From NCBI GenBank assembly GCA_017428285.1, contig JAFRRE010000129.1, positions 10,124-74,123 of the forward strand: DNA of 64,000 nt, in the 5' to 3' direction. Positions 52,587 to 63,800 of this stretch are shown here, piece by piece. Position numbers and translations under genes: made by a program. Below the pieces are notes generated by a model. The model was not told the DNA's origin. It saw nothing but the letters and a program-made list of their open reading frames with translations, and did not search any database. The DNA is from Bacteroidales bacterium (GTDB lineage Bacteria > Bacteroidota > Bacteroidia > Bacteroidales > F082). How positions within the stretch are numbered: the stretch's first letter is position 1; each line of letters begins with the position of its first letter.

Positions 52587-53347
52587 TTTAGATTTCTTTT
52601 GCGTTTATATTCGTTAATGGCATCTTCCGCTTGTTTGATAGACTGTTCTACAGGACCGTATTCATTCACATCGACGCCATGGGCTTTCGCATAAGCCACT
52701 GCTGCCTTAGCTTCCTTTAGGGCTGCCTCAGCCTGTCTAAGCTGTTCATCTGTGGTGATGATCAACTCTTCTGTCGTATTGTTAGTCTCAACATTACTCT
52801 TTTCCTTAGGTTGTTCTTGCTTCCCGACCTGTTGCTGGCTATCATGCTGATCCTTCTTTCCAGTATTTTGCTTAGGCTGATCCTTCTTACCCGTGTTCTG
52901 CTTATGCTGGGTCGTTTCTTTTCCCGTTCCCTTCTGCTTCGCCTTTTCCTGTTGGTGGACCGATGACTTATCGGTTCCTAGGAAGTCACCAGTATAAATG
53001 TTTTTCCACACATAGCAACCACGTTTCTGGTCCCACACTTTCCTAACGCCTGAAAAAGGCGACACCTCGGGATTGTCGGGGTCGTTGTTTGAACCCGTGA
53101 AATGCACATGCTTGTCCATCTCTTCTATAGGCTTCATGTTCTTGTCGAGGCAGATAAAGCCACCCATACTGTTTTTCCACACATAGCAGCCGCGTTTATT
53201 GTCATATTCCTTATGCACGCCAAAAGCTTCGGTGTTGACAAATACAGTTGTATTATCATCATAATAATTGCTTCCCGTCTGTGCCAAGGTCAGCATGGGC
53301 ATCGACAACAAAATGATTATCAGTGAAATCAATAGTTTCCTTTTCAT
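52583..53347 (-). CDS. Secreted protein with duplicated KRGCYVWKN motif and Lys/Gln repeats
   Basis: A 254-aa exported protein (signal peptide ...LLSMPMLTLAQ). Two copies of a 9-residue motif, KRGCYVWKN (51-59 and 108-116), each in a similar beta context, are followed by low-complexity Lys/Gln/Gly repeats (TGKKDQPKQNTGKKDQ, about 150-170) and a C-terminal helical region (TDEQLRQAEAALKEAKAAVAYAKA). I recognise no family. It lies 11 bp downstream of the radical SAM gene and overlaps the next lipoprotein gene, so it is in the same transcript. The Cys-Tyr-Val-Trp motif makes it a candidate additional substrate of the radical SAM enzyme; this is inference. Confidence 0.7.
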   Translation of the reverse strand: MKRKLLISLIIILLSMPMLTLAQTGSNYYDDNTTVFVNTEAFGVHKEYDNKRGCYVWKNSMGGFICLDKNMKPIEEMDKHVHFTGSNNDPDNPEVSPFSGVRKVWDQKRGCYVWKNIYTGDFLGTDKSSVHQQEKAKQKGTGKETTQHKQNTGKKDQPKQNTGKKDQHDSQQQVGKQEQPKEKSNVETNNTTEELIITTDEQLRQAEAALKEAKAAVAYAKAHGVDVNEYGPVEQSIKQAEDAINEYKRKRNLK

Positions 53348-53358
53348 AATCTTAGGCT

Positions 53359-54435
53359 TTAGTTATTAGTAATCATGTGATATTGACAGATTTGCAATTT
53401 GCCATCGCCGTCGCGGAGGTGCATGCCGTTGCCTTGGCAATAGCGCCACATCTTGCAATGCTCACACTGGTCGGTCTTCATCCATTTCCGGTCGCGGTAA
53501 ACCTGGAATTTGTTTTGCCAAACGTCCCAAAAACTGTCCTTGTAGATATTGCCTTGATGGTAGTCGCTGCGGATACTGAGGCAACCCGAGATAGAACCGT
53601 CGGCCAATATGGAAGCCACATTAATGCCCGCACTGCATGAATAATAGTGGTTGCGCACCTCGCCCTCATATTTGCCAAGGAAACCGTCGCAGCCATAGTC
53701 GGCACGAATCTTGCCTTCAAGACGTGTTTGCTTGATGAATTCCATCATCTGCACAAATTGTTCATTGCTGAGCTTGAAGTCCGGTTCGTTGGCGGCGCGA
53801 CCGAAAGGAAACACGGTGAACAAGCGCCAACGGCGTATGCCTAACGAGATCAGGAAATCGCGAAACTTCGGCAAGTATTTGATGGTACGCTGGTTGACGC
53901 ACGTAATGACATCCCATGTAAGGCTTGGATGCTGTTTCATGGCTTCCACTGCACGAAGTACGTTTTTGTAACTGTTGGGATTGCCGCGCATCCAGTTGTG
54001 GTCCTCCTCGAAGCCATCGAAACTCACTGCCAGCGACTTCAGCCCAGCATCCATAAACTCATTGAGTTTCTCGGCCGAGAGCAACATGCCGTTACACACC
54101 ATGCCCCATACGAAGCCGCGCTTCGAGATTTCCTCGCCGCAATGGGACAAATCAGGACGCACGGTGGGCTCACCACCAGTCGTGATGACCATCACCTTGC
54201 CCGGATCTTGATGGGCGCGCACCTCATCAAGCACCTTGGCGAAATCTTCAAAAGGCATGTCATCCTTTTCGGAGAGCATACGACAATCGGAACCGCAGTG
54301 GCGGCAGTTGAGGTTGCATCGCAGCGTGCATTCCCAAAACAGCTGGTGCAGCTCATGCTCATCGATGCGCTTTTGCAGCACCTGATGATTAAGCTCAAGC
54401 ATCACCTTTTTATAAAAGCCGAGACGTTCGCTCAT
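53359..54435 (-). CDS. Radical SAM/SPASM enzyme, rSAM/lipoprotein system type
   Basis: A 358-aa radical SAM protein. The [4Fe-4S]-SAM motif CX3CX2C is CNLNCRHC (C40, C44, C47). GGEPTVRPDL and SFDGFEEDHNWMRGNP follow, and a SPASM-type C-terminal Cys cluster is present (YSCSAGINVASILADGSISGC, DQCEHCKMWRYCQGNGMHL, LQICQYH). The overall pattern fits the Bacteroidota family known from bioinformatics as rSAM/lipoprotein system enzyme (TIGR04133-like), whose partners are lipoproteins of the kind encoded directly upstream (7-bp gap). It presumably modifies those proteins after translation. Reaction not known to me. Confidence 0.87.
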   Translation of the reverse strand: MSERLGFYKKVMLELNHQVLQKRIDEHELHQLFWECTLRCNLNCRHCGSDCRMLSEKDDMPFEDFAKVLDEVRAHQDPGKVMVITTGGEPTVRPDLSHCGEEISKRGFVWGMVCNGMLLSAEKLNEFMDAGLKSLAVSFDGFEEDHNWMRGNPNSYKNVLRAVEAMKQHPSLTWDVITCVNQRTIKYLPKFRDFLISLGIRRWRLFTVFPFGRAANEPDFKLSNEQFVQMMEFIKQTRLEGKIRADYGCDGFLGKYEGEVRNHYYSCSAGINVASILADGSISGCLSIRSDYHQGNIYKDSFWDVWQNKFQVYRDRKWMKTDQCEHCKMWRYCQGNGMHLRDGDGKLQICQYHMITNN

Positions 54436-54442
54436 TTCTTCT

Positions 54443-55021
54443 CTACTTTTTCATTTGCCGTATCTCAATCTCATATGGACTACCATACAAAACTTCGGCA
54501 TCCGGTAAACGAGAAATATCAAACTCATCCAGCTCTTTTTTCGCTTCTTTCAGCTGTCTCTCCCAAATGGAAATATCACTTTCCATATTGGCTTGTTCTT
54601 CATCGTAATCTGGATACATCCCTGGAGGTGGGCCGTAGACACAAGGCGGAATATAGGCTTTAATAAGGAAATCCAATGAATCAATACGTTTCAGGATTTG
54701 ACGGCGGCGAACGTTACGGTCGAGGTCGATATCTTCGCCTAAACGATAGTTGATGGAGTCAAGCCTATTTTCAAGGGAATACTTTTCATCAAAATGTTCC
54801 ATGAAATCTTCCCAGTAATATCGGTAGTAGTTCGGGTCGTCCTCTTCGGGATTTTCAAACTTATCGCTTTTCACCTTGGCCAACTGCATTTCAACCCGCT
54901 CACGCTCTTTGCGGAGCTGCTTGCGTTCCTTGCGCGTCAAGCCATTCTGCGTGCAGCAGGCTCCCAAGAAAGCCAGCCCCGACAGGGCACAAATCCATAC
55001 CGAACGAACTACCTTTTTCAT
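54443..55021 (-). CDS. rSAM-partner lipoprotein 2
   Basis: A 192-aa lipoprotein (LSGLAFLGACC lipobox) with the family N-terminus CTQNGLTRKERKQLRKERERV, a coiled-coil-like charged body, and two VYG-type motifs: PPCVYGPPPGMYPDY (about 126-140) and AEVLYGSPYEIE near the C-terminus. Similar to the lipoprotein at 55027 over the first about 45 residues, so the genes are duplicates. It is the immediate neighbour of the radical SAM gene and its most likely substrate; the YGxP sites are candidate modification points. An odd aromatic run (DDPNYYRYYWEDF) lies near residue 65. Confidence 0.82.
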   Translation of the reverse strand: MKKVVRSVWICALSGLAFLGACCTQNGLTRKERKQLRKERERVEMQLAKVKSDKFENPEEDDPNYYRYYWEDFMEHFDEKYSLENRLDSINYRLGEDIDLDRNVRRRQILKRIDSLDFLIKAYIPPCVYGPPPGMYPDYDEEQANMESDISIWERQLKEAKKELDEFDISRLPDAEVLYGSPYEIEIRQMKK

Positions 55022-55026
55022 GGCGG

Positions 55027-55482
55027 TTATTCCTGGTTCAACTCTTTCAGTTCCTGTCGAACCGCTTCAAGTTCACTCCTCAGGCGTTGGGTTTCCTTGC
55101 CGTATTCTTCAATAATTTCGGGCGAGCCGTAAACGCAGGCGCCTTCGCGTCGTTGTAAGGCAGCTTGAAGGTCAACGATACGTTCCTGTAAAGCCACACG
55201 GCGTGCGCTCTTCTCCAAGTCGACCTCCTCACCTAATTTGGCATTGATGGAATCAAGCTGACTTCGTAAGCGATAGGTGTCGGCAGCTCGTCTGGCCATA
55301 ATCTCTGGCGTTCCGTAAACCACAGAGCCCTCTCGACTGGTCAAAATCGCTTGGATGGAGTCGCGTTCTTTGACAAGTTGCTTGCGCTCTTTGCGTGTCA
55401 AGCCATTTTGCGAGCAGCAGGCAGCCAAGAAGGCCACGCCCGACAGTGCGCCAATCCATACAGTTCGAACTACTTTTTTCAT
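55027..55482 (-). CDS. rSAM-partner lipoprotein 1
   Basis: A 151-aa lipoprotein (LSGVAFLAACC lipobox) with NGLTRKERKQLVKERDSI. It has two internal copies of an about 45-residue unit: REGSVVYGTPEIM...YRLRSQLDSINAKLG and REGACVYGSPEII...QRLRSELEAVRQELK. The repeated VYG(T/S)PEI is the likely modified site. The first copy has Val where the second has Cys, so modification of both sites would not need the Cys. First gene of the radical-SAM operon, with a -7 box 24 bp upstream. Confidence 0.82.
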   Translation of the reverse strand: MKKVVRTVWIGALSGVAFLAACCSQNGLTRKERKQLVKERDSIQAILTSREGSVVYGTPEIMARRAADTYRLRSQLDSINAKLGEEVDLEKSARRVALQERIVDLQAALQRREGACVYGSPEIIEEYGKETQRLRSELEAVRQELKELNQE

Positions 55483-55505
55483 TTCATTTTAGTGTTATAA
55501 CGCTG

Positions 55506-55513
55506 CAAAAGTA
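55506..55513 (-). promoter_or_regulatory. Bacteroidota -7 promoter box for the radical-SAM operon
   Basis: On the minus strand TACTTTTG fits TAnnTTTG, 24 bp before the start at 55482. Confidence 0.5.
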
Positions 55514-55578
55514 AAAGAAAAATTTGAAATTTGCTAGAGAATCTCAAAAAAAACAGCCATCGATATCCAAATTATCAT

Positions 55579-55586
55579 TACTTTTG
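55579..55586 (+). promoter_or_regulatory. Bacteroidota -7 promoter box for the restriction-modification gene
   Basis: TACTTTTG fits TAnnTTTG, 83 bp before the ATG at 55669, leaving a leader long enough for control of the methyltransferase. Confidence 0.45.
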
Positions 55587-55668
55587 CACAAAACTACAAA
55601 CTAACGATAAACCTATTCTCTAACAGTAGTAAATTATTGGTTTTAAAGGCAGAATAAAAAGAGTAAAA

Positions 55669-57612
55669 ATGAACACGGTATCATTGTTTTCCGGCGCAAT
55701 GGGATTGGACCTTGGCATTGAAAAAGCAGGATTTGAGATTAAAGTATGTGTAGAAATGGACAAATGGGCAGTGGAAACAATTAAGGCGAACACAAACATT
55801 CCTGTTATTGACCGTGATATTAATTTAGTCCCAACCGATGAAATTCTATCTACCGCAGGCCTAGATAGAAAAGATGTAACATTGGTAGTAGGAGGGCCTC
55901 CATGCCAAGCTTTCTCAACTGCGGGAAAGCAAAGAGGGCTAGCTGATTTTCGTGGCAACGTAATCCTCCAATACTTAAGAGTGGTTTCAGAAATCCGACC
56001 ACCATACTTTATACTTGAAAACGTTCGAGGTTTAATTTCCGCAAAATTGAACCAACTTCCTCTCGAATATGAAGAATACAATTCCATTAAATCAATCAAA
56101 GGCAGCGTATTACAATTCATAACTACCGAGTTTAAAAAGATCGGCTACAGCATCAGTTATGCATTGCTTGATTCAGCCAACTATGGGGTACCTGAACGTA
56201 GAGAAAGGATGGTCGTTATCGGTCATTTGGGCGATCGAGTTCCCATTCCAAGTCCTACACATTCCAAAGAAGGAGGCTTCAACACCAAACCTTGGCTGAC
56301 GCTACGAGACGCCATCGGCGATTTGGAAAAACGAGAAGATCTGAATTTCATTCCTTTACGGCCTCAAAGTCTGCCCTATATGAAAATGCTACATGAAGGC
56401 GAAAACTGGAGAAATCTTCCTGCTCACCTAGCTCGAGAAGCCATGGGAAAAGCATACGATCTTTCGGGCGGTAAAACTGGCTTCTTACGTCGCCTAAAGT
56501 ATGATGAACCATCACCAACATTGGTGACGAGTCCAACCATGCCTGCTACATTGCTTTGTCATCCTACTCTACTTCGACCATTAGCTATTGAGGAATATGC
56601 TCGAATCCAACAATTTCCTGACAATTGGCAATTTAAAGGACGTATTGAAACAATTTACAAACAAATAGGAAACGCTGTTCCCGTTGGGTTGGGTTATGCA
56701 GTTGGTCATCAAGTTATGGAACACATCCACGGGCGGATAAACATGAATGAGGAAGCACAAAACCGAATACCTTATTCGAGATACAAGCACACCAAAGATG
56801 AGGAGTTCTCACTACTCTTTGAATCAAGAAAAGAAGACAAAAAAGGAAAAAATACAGTTATGGACAACTTAATCAACAAAGTGGAAGGTTATGTCCGAGA
56901 CAACATCTCCCAATTTCACGAAGCAAGAATCAACAAACTAAAAAAGCTTAAACTTGAAGAATTGCTAAAGAAAAAGAACCCATATATGTACAAAGCCAAA
57001 AACATCAATGCTGCAGACCAACTTGTTAGAGGCTTGGCCTCTGCTTTTATGTCATCAGCAGAAGAAACCATGTTTGGCGACTGGCTTGAAGGACTAGCCA
57101 TTTTTGTAGCAAAAGAAGTCTATGACGGAAGAAAAAGCTCGGCAGATGGTATCGATCTAGAAATGGACAAAGATGGTTGCCACTATGTCGTAAGCATCAA
57201 ATCAGGGCCAAAATGGTCTAATTCTACTTCTTTGAAAAAACAAATGGAGAATTTCAGAAAAGCTATAAAAATCTACCATACAAGTGGAAACAAAAACGTC
57301 TGTTTAGCCATTGAAGGTTGCTGTTATGGCACCGAGCATAGTGAGAATGACACCAGGACAAAAATTTGTGGACAAGAATTCTGGAGATTCATTTCTGGCT
57401 CTGACACGCTTTACACTGATATCATTGAGCCTATGGGAACCGACGCAAAGATAAAAAATGAACTATATCAAAAAGAATATGATGCTATGATTACCAAATT
57501 CATAGTTGAGTTTGCTTCCAAATACTGCGATGAAAATGGTTGTATCGAATGGAACAAAATCCTTAGAATAAATTCAGGAATTACTTATAAAAAAGCAGGT
57601 AAGGCTTCTTAA
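55669..57612 (+). CDS. C5 DNA methyltransferase fused to a PmeII/TdeIII-type restriction endonuclease
   Basis: A 647-aa bifunctional protein. Residues 1-355 are a cytosine-C5 methyltransferase: motif I SLFSGAMGLDLGIEKAGF, motif IV GGPPCQAFSTAG (Cys79), motif VI ENVRGL, motif VIII ERRERMVVIG, and motif X QIGNAVPVGLG. Residues about 398-647 match the PmeII/TdeIII type II endonuclease family: KLKKLKLEELLKKKNPYMYKAKN, EETMFGDWLEGLAIFVAKEVYDGRKSSADGIDLEMD, VVSIKSGPKWSNS (Asp496 and SIK 509-511 as PD-(D/E)xK residues), and FWRFISGSDTLYTDIIEP. A charged linker (360-397) joins them. An internal ATG at 56860 follows AAAGGAAA and could give free endonuclease. AT-rich relative to its neighbours, suggesting transfer. 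Recognition site unknown. Confidence 0.88.
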   Translation: MNTVSLFSGAMGLDLGIEKAGFEIKVCVEMDKWAVETIKANTNIPVIDRDINLVPTDEILSTAGLDRKDVTLVVGGPPCQAFSTAGKQRGLADFRGNVILQYLRVVSEIRPPYFILENVRGLISAKLNQLPLEYEEYNSIKSIKGSVLQFITTEFKKIGYSISYALLDSANYGVPERRERMVVIGHLGDRVPIPSPTHSKEGGFNTKPWLTLRDAIGDLEKREDLNFIPLRPQSLPYMKMLHEGENWRNLPAHLAREAMGKAYDLSGGKTGFLRRLKYDEPSPTLVTSPTMPATLLCHPTLLRPLAIEEYARIQQFPDNWQFKGRIETIYKQIGNAVPVGLGYAVGHQVMEHIHGRINMNEEAQNRIPYSRYKHTKDEEFSLLFESRKEDKKGKNTVMDNLINKVEGYVRDNISQFHEARINKLKKLKLEELLKKKNPYMYKAKNINAADQLVRGLASAFMSSAEETMFGDWLEGLAIFVAKEVYDGRKSSADGIDLEMDKDGCHYVVSIKSGPKWSNSTSLKKQMENFRKAIKIYHTSGNKNVCLAIEGCCYGTEHSENDTRTKICGQEFWRFISGSDTLYTDIIEPMGTDAKIKNELYQKEYDAMITKFIVEFASKYCDENGCIEWNKILRINSGITYKKAGKAS

Positions 57613-57647
57613 TTGCTATTCTAAAAAACCATCAAAACAAGAACAAT

Positions 57648-57677
57648 GAGACATCCATGGTGGTGTCTCTTTTTTTA
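57648..57677 (+). terminator. Intrinsic terminator of the restriction-modification gene
   Basis: GAGACA-CC pairs with GG-TGTCTC around CATGG, followed by a run of T, 35 bp after the stop. Confidence 0.8.
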
Positions 57678-57857
57678 TCTTCTTCTCTGAAAAAAGTTTT
57701 CAACCTCCCCTGTTGATAAACCTGTTGATAAAATGTTGAAAACTAATTGGTGCCTCTTTCCGATGAATCACCTACAATTCCTAATTTTGAGTGCTTATCC
57801 ATATTTGGAATTATTGCGAATTAAATCATTAAGTATCAAACAAATAATCATCATCCA

Positions 57858-60800
57858 ATGAAACGAAATCTTACTTTTTTGTTGACAGCTTTGTTGCTGT
57901 TGACGGGAATGAACGTTTGGGCGCAATCTCGAACGGAGATCACCGATGTTCTCAACCGAGAACTTACCGGTGTCACTATCACATCCTATACCGGTTGGGA
58001 AGGAAAGACCAGTAACTCCGATGCTGTCTATGCAGGTAATAGTGCTGGCGGCAACGAATCCATCCAGCTGAGAAGCAACAACAGCAACTCAGGCATTATC
58101 ACCACTGCATCGGGCGGAACACTGACCAATGTTACTGTTATTTGGAATAGCAACACTAACGATGGCAGAACTTTGAACGTGTATGGCAGTCACTCCGCTT
58201 ACACTTCACCGACTGAGTTGTATAATGATGAAACCGATGGAGACCTTCTCGGCACTATTGTGAAAGGCGAAAGCGAGGAATTGGCAATTTCAGGTTCTTA
58301 CGAGTACCTCGGCCTCCGTTCTGCCAGTGGTGCCATGTATTTGACGGAAATTGACATCACATGGAACACCGAAGGCGGCACTCCTCAAGAGACCGTAGCC
58401 ACCCCAACCTTCAACCCTGAAGCTGGCACCTATTCCGAAGCTGTTTCGGTCACCATCAGTTGCGCCACCGAAGGGGCAACAATTTACTATACCCTTGACG
58501 GTAGCAACCCGATGGAGGACGGCACGGTCTACACCAGTGCCATTAACATCACCGAAACCACTACGGTGAAAGCCTTCGCCATGAAAGAAGGCTATCTCAA
58601 CAGCGGTGTCGCTTCGGCCACTTATACCATTTCCGAAGCCCCAGCTCCGACCCTCATCACCATCGCCGAGGCACGCGCCCTTGCCCTCAACGAATACGCC
58701 TTGGTACAAGGTGTGGTGACTTTCATCGACGGCCGCAATGTCTACATCCAAGATGAGACGGCTGGCATCGACCTCTACTTGAACAACAACACCGTGCCTT
58801 CGGCCATCGCCTTGGGCGATATGGTCCAAGCCTACGGCAAAAGGGCTGCATACAACGGCCTCGCCGAACTGAGTGGTATCAACGGCAACGATGCCGAACA
58901 ATTCAGCATCCTTTCGTCAGGCAACACACTGCCCTTGGCCGTGAAAACCATCGCTGAAATCCTTGAAGGCGGTGCCGATGCCCTGCAATGCACCCGCGTC
59001 AAGGTAGAAGGTGCCACCATTGGTGCCATCAACACGAACGGCAACACGCCTTTGACGCAAGACGGAGCCACCATCAACATTTATAAGGTTCCTGCCTTGA
59101 CAGGTATCGAAGAAGGTGATATGGTTGATGTCATCAGCGTCATCGGCTATTTCAACGTGCCTCAACTGAGAGTTGCATTGGCCAACGATGTGACCTTGAT
59201 TGAAACGCCTTCAACTTCAACCATAACTGTTACGCCTACGGCGCTTTCCGGTTTCGAATATGAATTTGAGGCTGGCGGCCCATCGGAAATACAGTATTTC
59301 ACTGTAAGCGGCGATCAATTGACTAACAATGTCAGTGTGATTCCTTCTGAGCATTTCGAGGTTTCCACTCAGGTCATCGAGCAGTTTGAACCAGAAAATC
59401 CTGCAATGATCTACATCCCTGAATCGGGTTCATTCTACGACATCCAAATTTGTGTGAGACTGAAAGCCGGCCTTGAAGCAGGCACATACAACGAGCAGAT
59501 CGCTATCACTTCAGAAGAGGCAGGTACTGTATATGTCAACGTTTCAGGCAGTGTTACTGGTGGCGCGCCTACCCCACCTCCCACTCCTATAGAAGGCGAA
59601 TATGTGCGCATCAGCGACCTCAGCCAACTCATTGCTGGCAGCTATGTGGTCTTTGCCGCCCGTTTCGACGAGAATGCCACCGACTATTACGCCATGACAA
59701 ACGCCTCTTCGGGCAAGCCCACTGGCGTTTTGTTCTCCTCCACCACTAATGAAGGCAATGAGATTCTGCCTGCTACTATCACTGATGAAGAAAACAGCTT
59801 CTATTGGATTGTCGGCGTGACAGACAACGGCTACACCTTCACCAACGCTGCCGGCGAAATGATTGGTTATACCAGTAGCACCAATTTCACCACAAACGGC
59901 GACAACACCGAATGGGCTATCGAGTTGGGTAGTGCTGATGCTGGGGCAATGGTACCCAACTATTCAGGTTTCCTTGTTACTAATGTGAATAACGATCAGA
60001 GGCATTTCGCTTTGAACGGCAACCATAACTTCGGCCCCTACCACTCAAATAACTTTTCCAACAATGGATACAACTTCTACCTTGACCTGTTTGTAAAGGC
60101 TGGTGGTGAGCCTCCCGTCCCACCTACACCCACGGTAGCCACACCTACCTTCTCGCCTGCCGCAGGCACCTATACTGAAGCACAGAGCGTGAGCATCACT
60201 TGCACGACTGAAGGTGCTACCATCTATTACAGCACAGTATCAGAAAACGGCCCTTGGGCTCCATATTCAGGAGCTATCCAAGTCGAAGAGAGCATGACCA
60301 TCTGGGCCTATGCCGAAAAGGAAGGCTACAACGACAGCCCAGTATCCGAGGCCACCTATACCTTCCAACTCGGCATGGTCACCATCTTCAACCAAGACTG
60401 GGAAGGCGAAATGAATGGCTGGACCTTTGTTACTGTTGAGGGCAATAAGCCCTGGACCGTAGGTCAGTACCAAGGCAACCACTACGCTTACGCTAACGGT
60501 TACAACGGTGGCGTTAACGAACAGTGGTGCATTTCCCCTGCTTTCAACATCAACGATTACCAGAATGTAATCCTGACGTTTAGAAATGCGAAGAACTACA
60601 CTGGTCCTGATTTGGAACTGAAATATTCAACCAACTACGATGGCGTTGACCCAACGACAGCCAGCTGGTGGACTTTCGACTTCAACATATCGCCAGGCTC
60701 ATACACTTGGGTTGAGTCAGGCGACATCCCGATCAGTATTTATCCAGCATATAGCACAAACTGCTATATTGCATTCAAATACACCTCAACAGAAAACGAG

Positions 60801-63800
60801 GCTGCCGCTTGGGAGGTTGACGACATCATGCTTGTGGGAGCCACCAGCGTTCCAAATCTCACTGTAACGCCAAACTCATTGTCAGGCTTCACACATGTGG
60901 TAGGTGAAGGCCCTTCAGAATCGCAATACTTCACTTTGTCGGGTGTCAACATCGGTCCGGCACCGGGCGGCGGCTCAACGGGTAGCATCATCATTCAGTC
61001 CAGTGAAAATGAATTCGAGGTATCTCTCGACAACGAGACATTCTCATGGCAGGTTGACATTGATGGTATTAACGGCACGCTGGAACCGACCCCAGTTTAT
61101 GTGAGAATGAATGGTCCTGCGGTCGGACAATACACAGGAACTATTGAGATCTATGCTTCTTCATCCGACGAAGCCACCGTTTCTTTAAGCGGCACAGTCA
61201 CTCCTCAACCCGTGCCTGGCGATGATTATGTACGAATCACCGACATGAGCCAACTTGTTGACGGTAACCGCATCGTCTTTGCCGCCCGCTTCGACGAAAA
61301 TGCCTCTGACTACTACGCCATGAGCAATGCCGCTTCGGGCAAGCCCGAAGGCGTGCTGTTCACCTCCGCCTTTAACGGCAGCGACGAAATCCTTCCCTCC
61401 TCCATCCTTAACGAAGAGGACAATTTCTATTGGACAGTGAATGTCACCGCTGACGGCTACACCTTCACCAACGCTAACGGCGAACTGATTGGCTACTCCT
61501 CAAGCACAAACTTCTCCCCCAATGGCGACAACACGGCGTGGAGCATAGAAATCGGCACTTCAGAAGAGACAGCCATGGTGCCCAACTACACGGGCTTCGT
61601 TATTGGCAACGTGAACAATCCGAACAGGGCATTCGCTTTGAACGGCAGCCACAACTTCGGTCCCTACCATATCCAGAACATGGCTGGTGAAACCTACAAC
61701 TTCTTCCTCGACATCTTCATGCAAGGCGAAGGCGGCCCCTGCACTGTGGCTGCCCCGACCTTCAATCCCGCAGGCGGCACATACTATGAGGGTCAAGTAG
61801 TTGCCATAAGCTGCACCACACCTGATGCCACTGTCCACTACAGCCTCATTCCTGAACCCTATAACTGGATGGATTACCAAGGCCCCATCACCGTTAACGA
61901 AAGCATGACCATTTGGGCATACGCCGAGAATGGTGACTGCGACCCCAGCCCCATCGTCAGCGCGGAATATATTATCCAAGATGACCTCACCATCATCTTC
62001 AACCAAGACTGGGAGGAAGACTGGCACGGTTGGACTGAACGCTGTGTATATGGCGACTCGCTATGGCGCATTGCTTCCTACCAAGGCAATCACTACGCAT
62101 ATGCCAATGGCTACAACCATCCTGCCACAGAGGATTGGCTCATCTCACCCGCTTTCGACCTCGATAGCTACAACAACGTGGTACTGACCTTCCTCACCGC
62201 CAAGAACTACACTGGAGATAGCCTCCGCGTGTATTTCTCCAACGACTACGACGGTCAAGACCCGACCACTGCTACATGGCAAGAACTCGAATGCGAACTC
62301 TCACAAGGCAGTTGGAACTGGGTTGAGTCGGGTGAAATCAGCCTCGATGAATTCAGTGGCTCGAACTGCTACATCGGTTTCAAGTACACTTGCACCGATG
62401 AGGAAGCAGCAGGTTGGGAAGTCGACGACATCATGCTTACCGCAGGCGGAGGCGCAACGCCCATCCCGACTCTGACAGCCACACCTAATACTATTAATGG
62501 CCTCGACTACATCTTTGAAAACGGACCTTCAGCCTCACAAAGCTACACCCTTACTGGCGCCAACCTCGAAGGTGAAGGCTACATCACTGTAACGGTGTCA
62601 GGTGAATTCGAAATCTTAAATGACGATGGCAACTATAGCAGTAGTCCGTTTGAGCTCCACTATTCCAATGGAGTAATCGACAATCAGCCTGTGACTATCA
62701 CCGTCCGTTTGAAAGGTGATCTTCCTATTGGTCCTTATCCAGGAAACATCACCCATAATGGTGGCGGAGCTACCGCTACGGTCAGCCTGTCAGGCACCGT
62801 ACGCGGTGATTTTGAGCCCAACATCTCTGCTGCCATGCCGCTTTACATCCAAGGCAACAACGGATCAAACAACAACCGCGTGCCCGTGGCCATCCAAGTC
62901 ACGCTGCTTAACCTCGAACCGAACACCACCTACCGTTACACCAACCAGTTGGTCGACGACAACGATGGACCTGAAACAGCCGGCGCTGGTAATGTAATCT
63001 ATGTCAACGGTGATGGTTTCTACCGTACGACTAGCCCGAGCCTTGAAACGGAAGGCAACTATGGTGAGTTCACGACAAGCGCCAATGGCAGTCAGATTGT
63101 TTGGTTCATGAACGAGCCCACAGCCAATGCCCGCTTCACGCCTGGCAACCATGTCTATCTCCGTATCCGCCTCAATGACGGTCACAACGGTACAGAAGTG
63201 GCTAACACATTCACCACCGATGAATATGCCACTGTGCTTAACTTTGGCACTGAAAACGACGAGTATAGCGGATCAGCCTTCTATGTGAAGAGCGAAGAAG
63301 ATCCTATGAGCTTCGCCATGCTGTTGTCGGATGCAACCCCCTTCCGTCCGCTTTATTCCACCAGCGTTGAGACAACAGGTGTTGACTTTGGAAGCATCAA
63401 CCAATACGCCGACTTCTATAAGGAAAAGGTGGCTGGTAAGGACGGTTGGTTCGGTGGCATCCTGCCCAATGTGAATCCCAACGGTGTCAACCGCATTGTG
63501 ATTTGGGACCTTTACAGCTACACGCTCAACGAATACATATCAGTAAACGGCGAGTGGAGTCCTGAAGCTAACACCGTCAACCCGAACGCAGGACTCGATG
63601 CACCCATCTTCATCGACCTCACCGATGATGGTGTTGAAGAAGGCTTGGCCACCAACGTGAAGGTTTGGAGCACCGACCATGAGTTTGTCATCGAAAACGA
63701 CGACAACGCCCATTATAACATAACCGTGTATAATATCCTCGGTCAACCTATGATGATGAAGCAGATCAACGCGGGCAGCACTGAGCGCGTCAGCCACAGC

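Noticed and set aside
57705..57745. Repeated TTGATAAA motifs as a replication origin
   Set aside because: Only two close copies, no DnaA-box cluster and no replication genes; more likely part of a promoter region.
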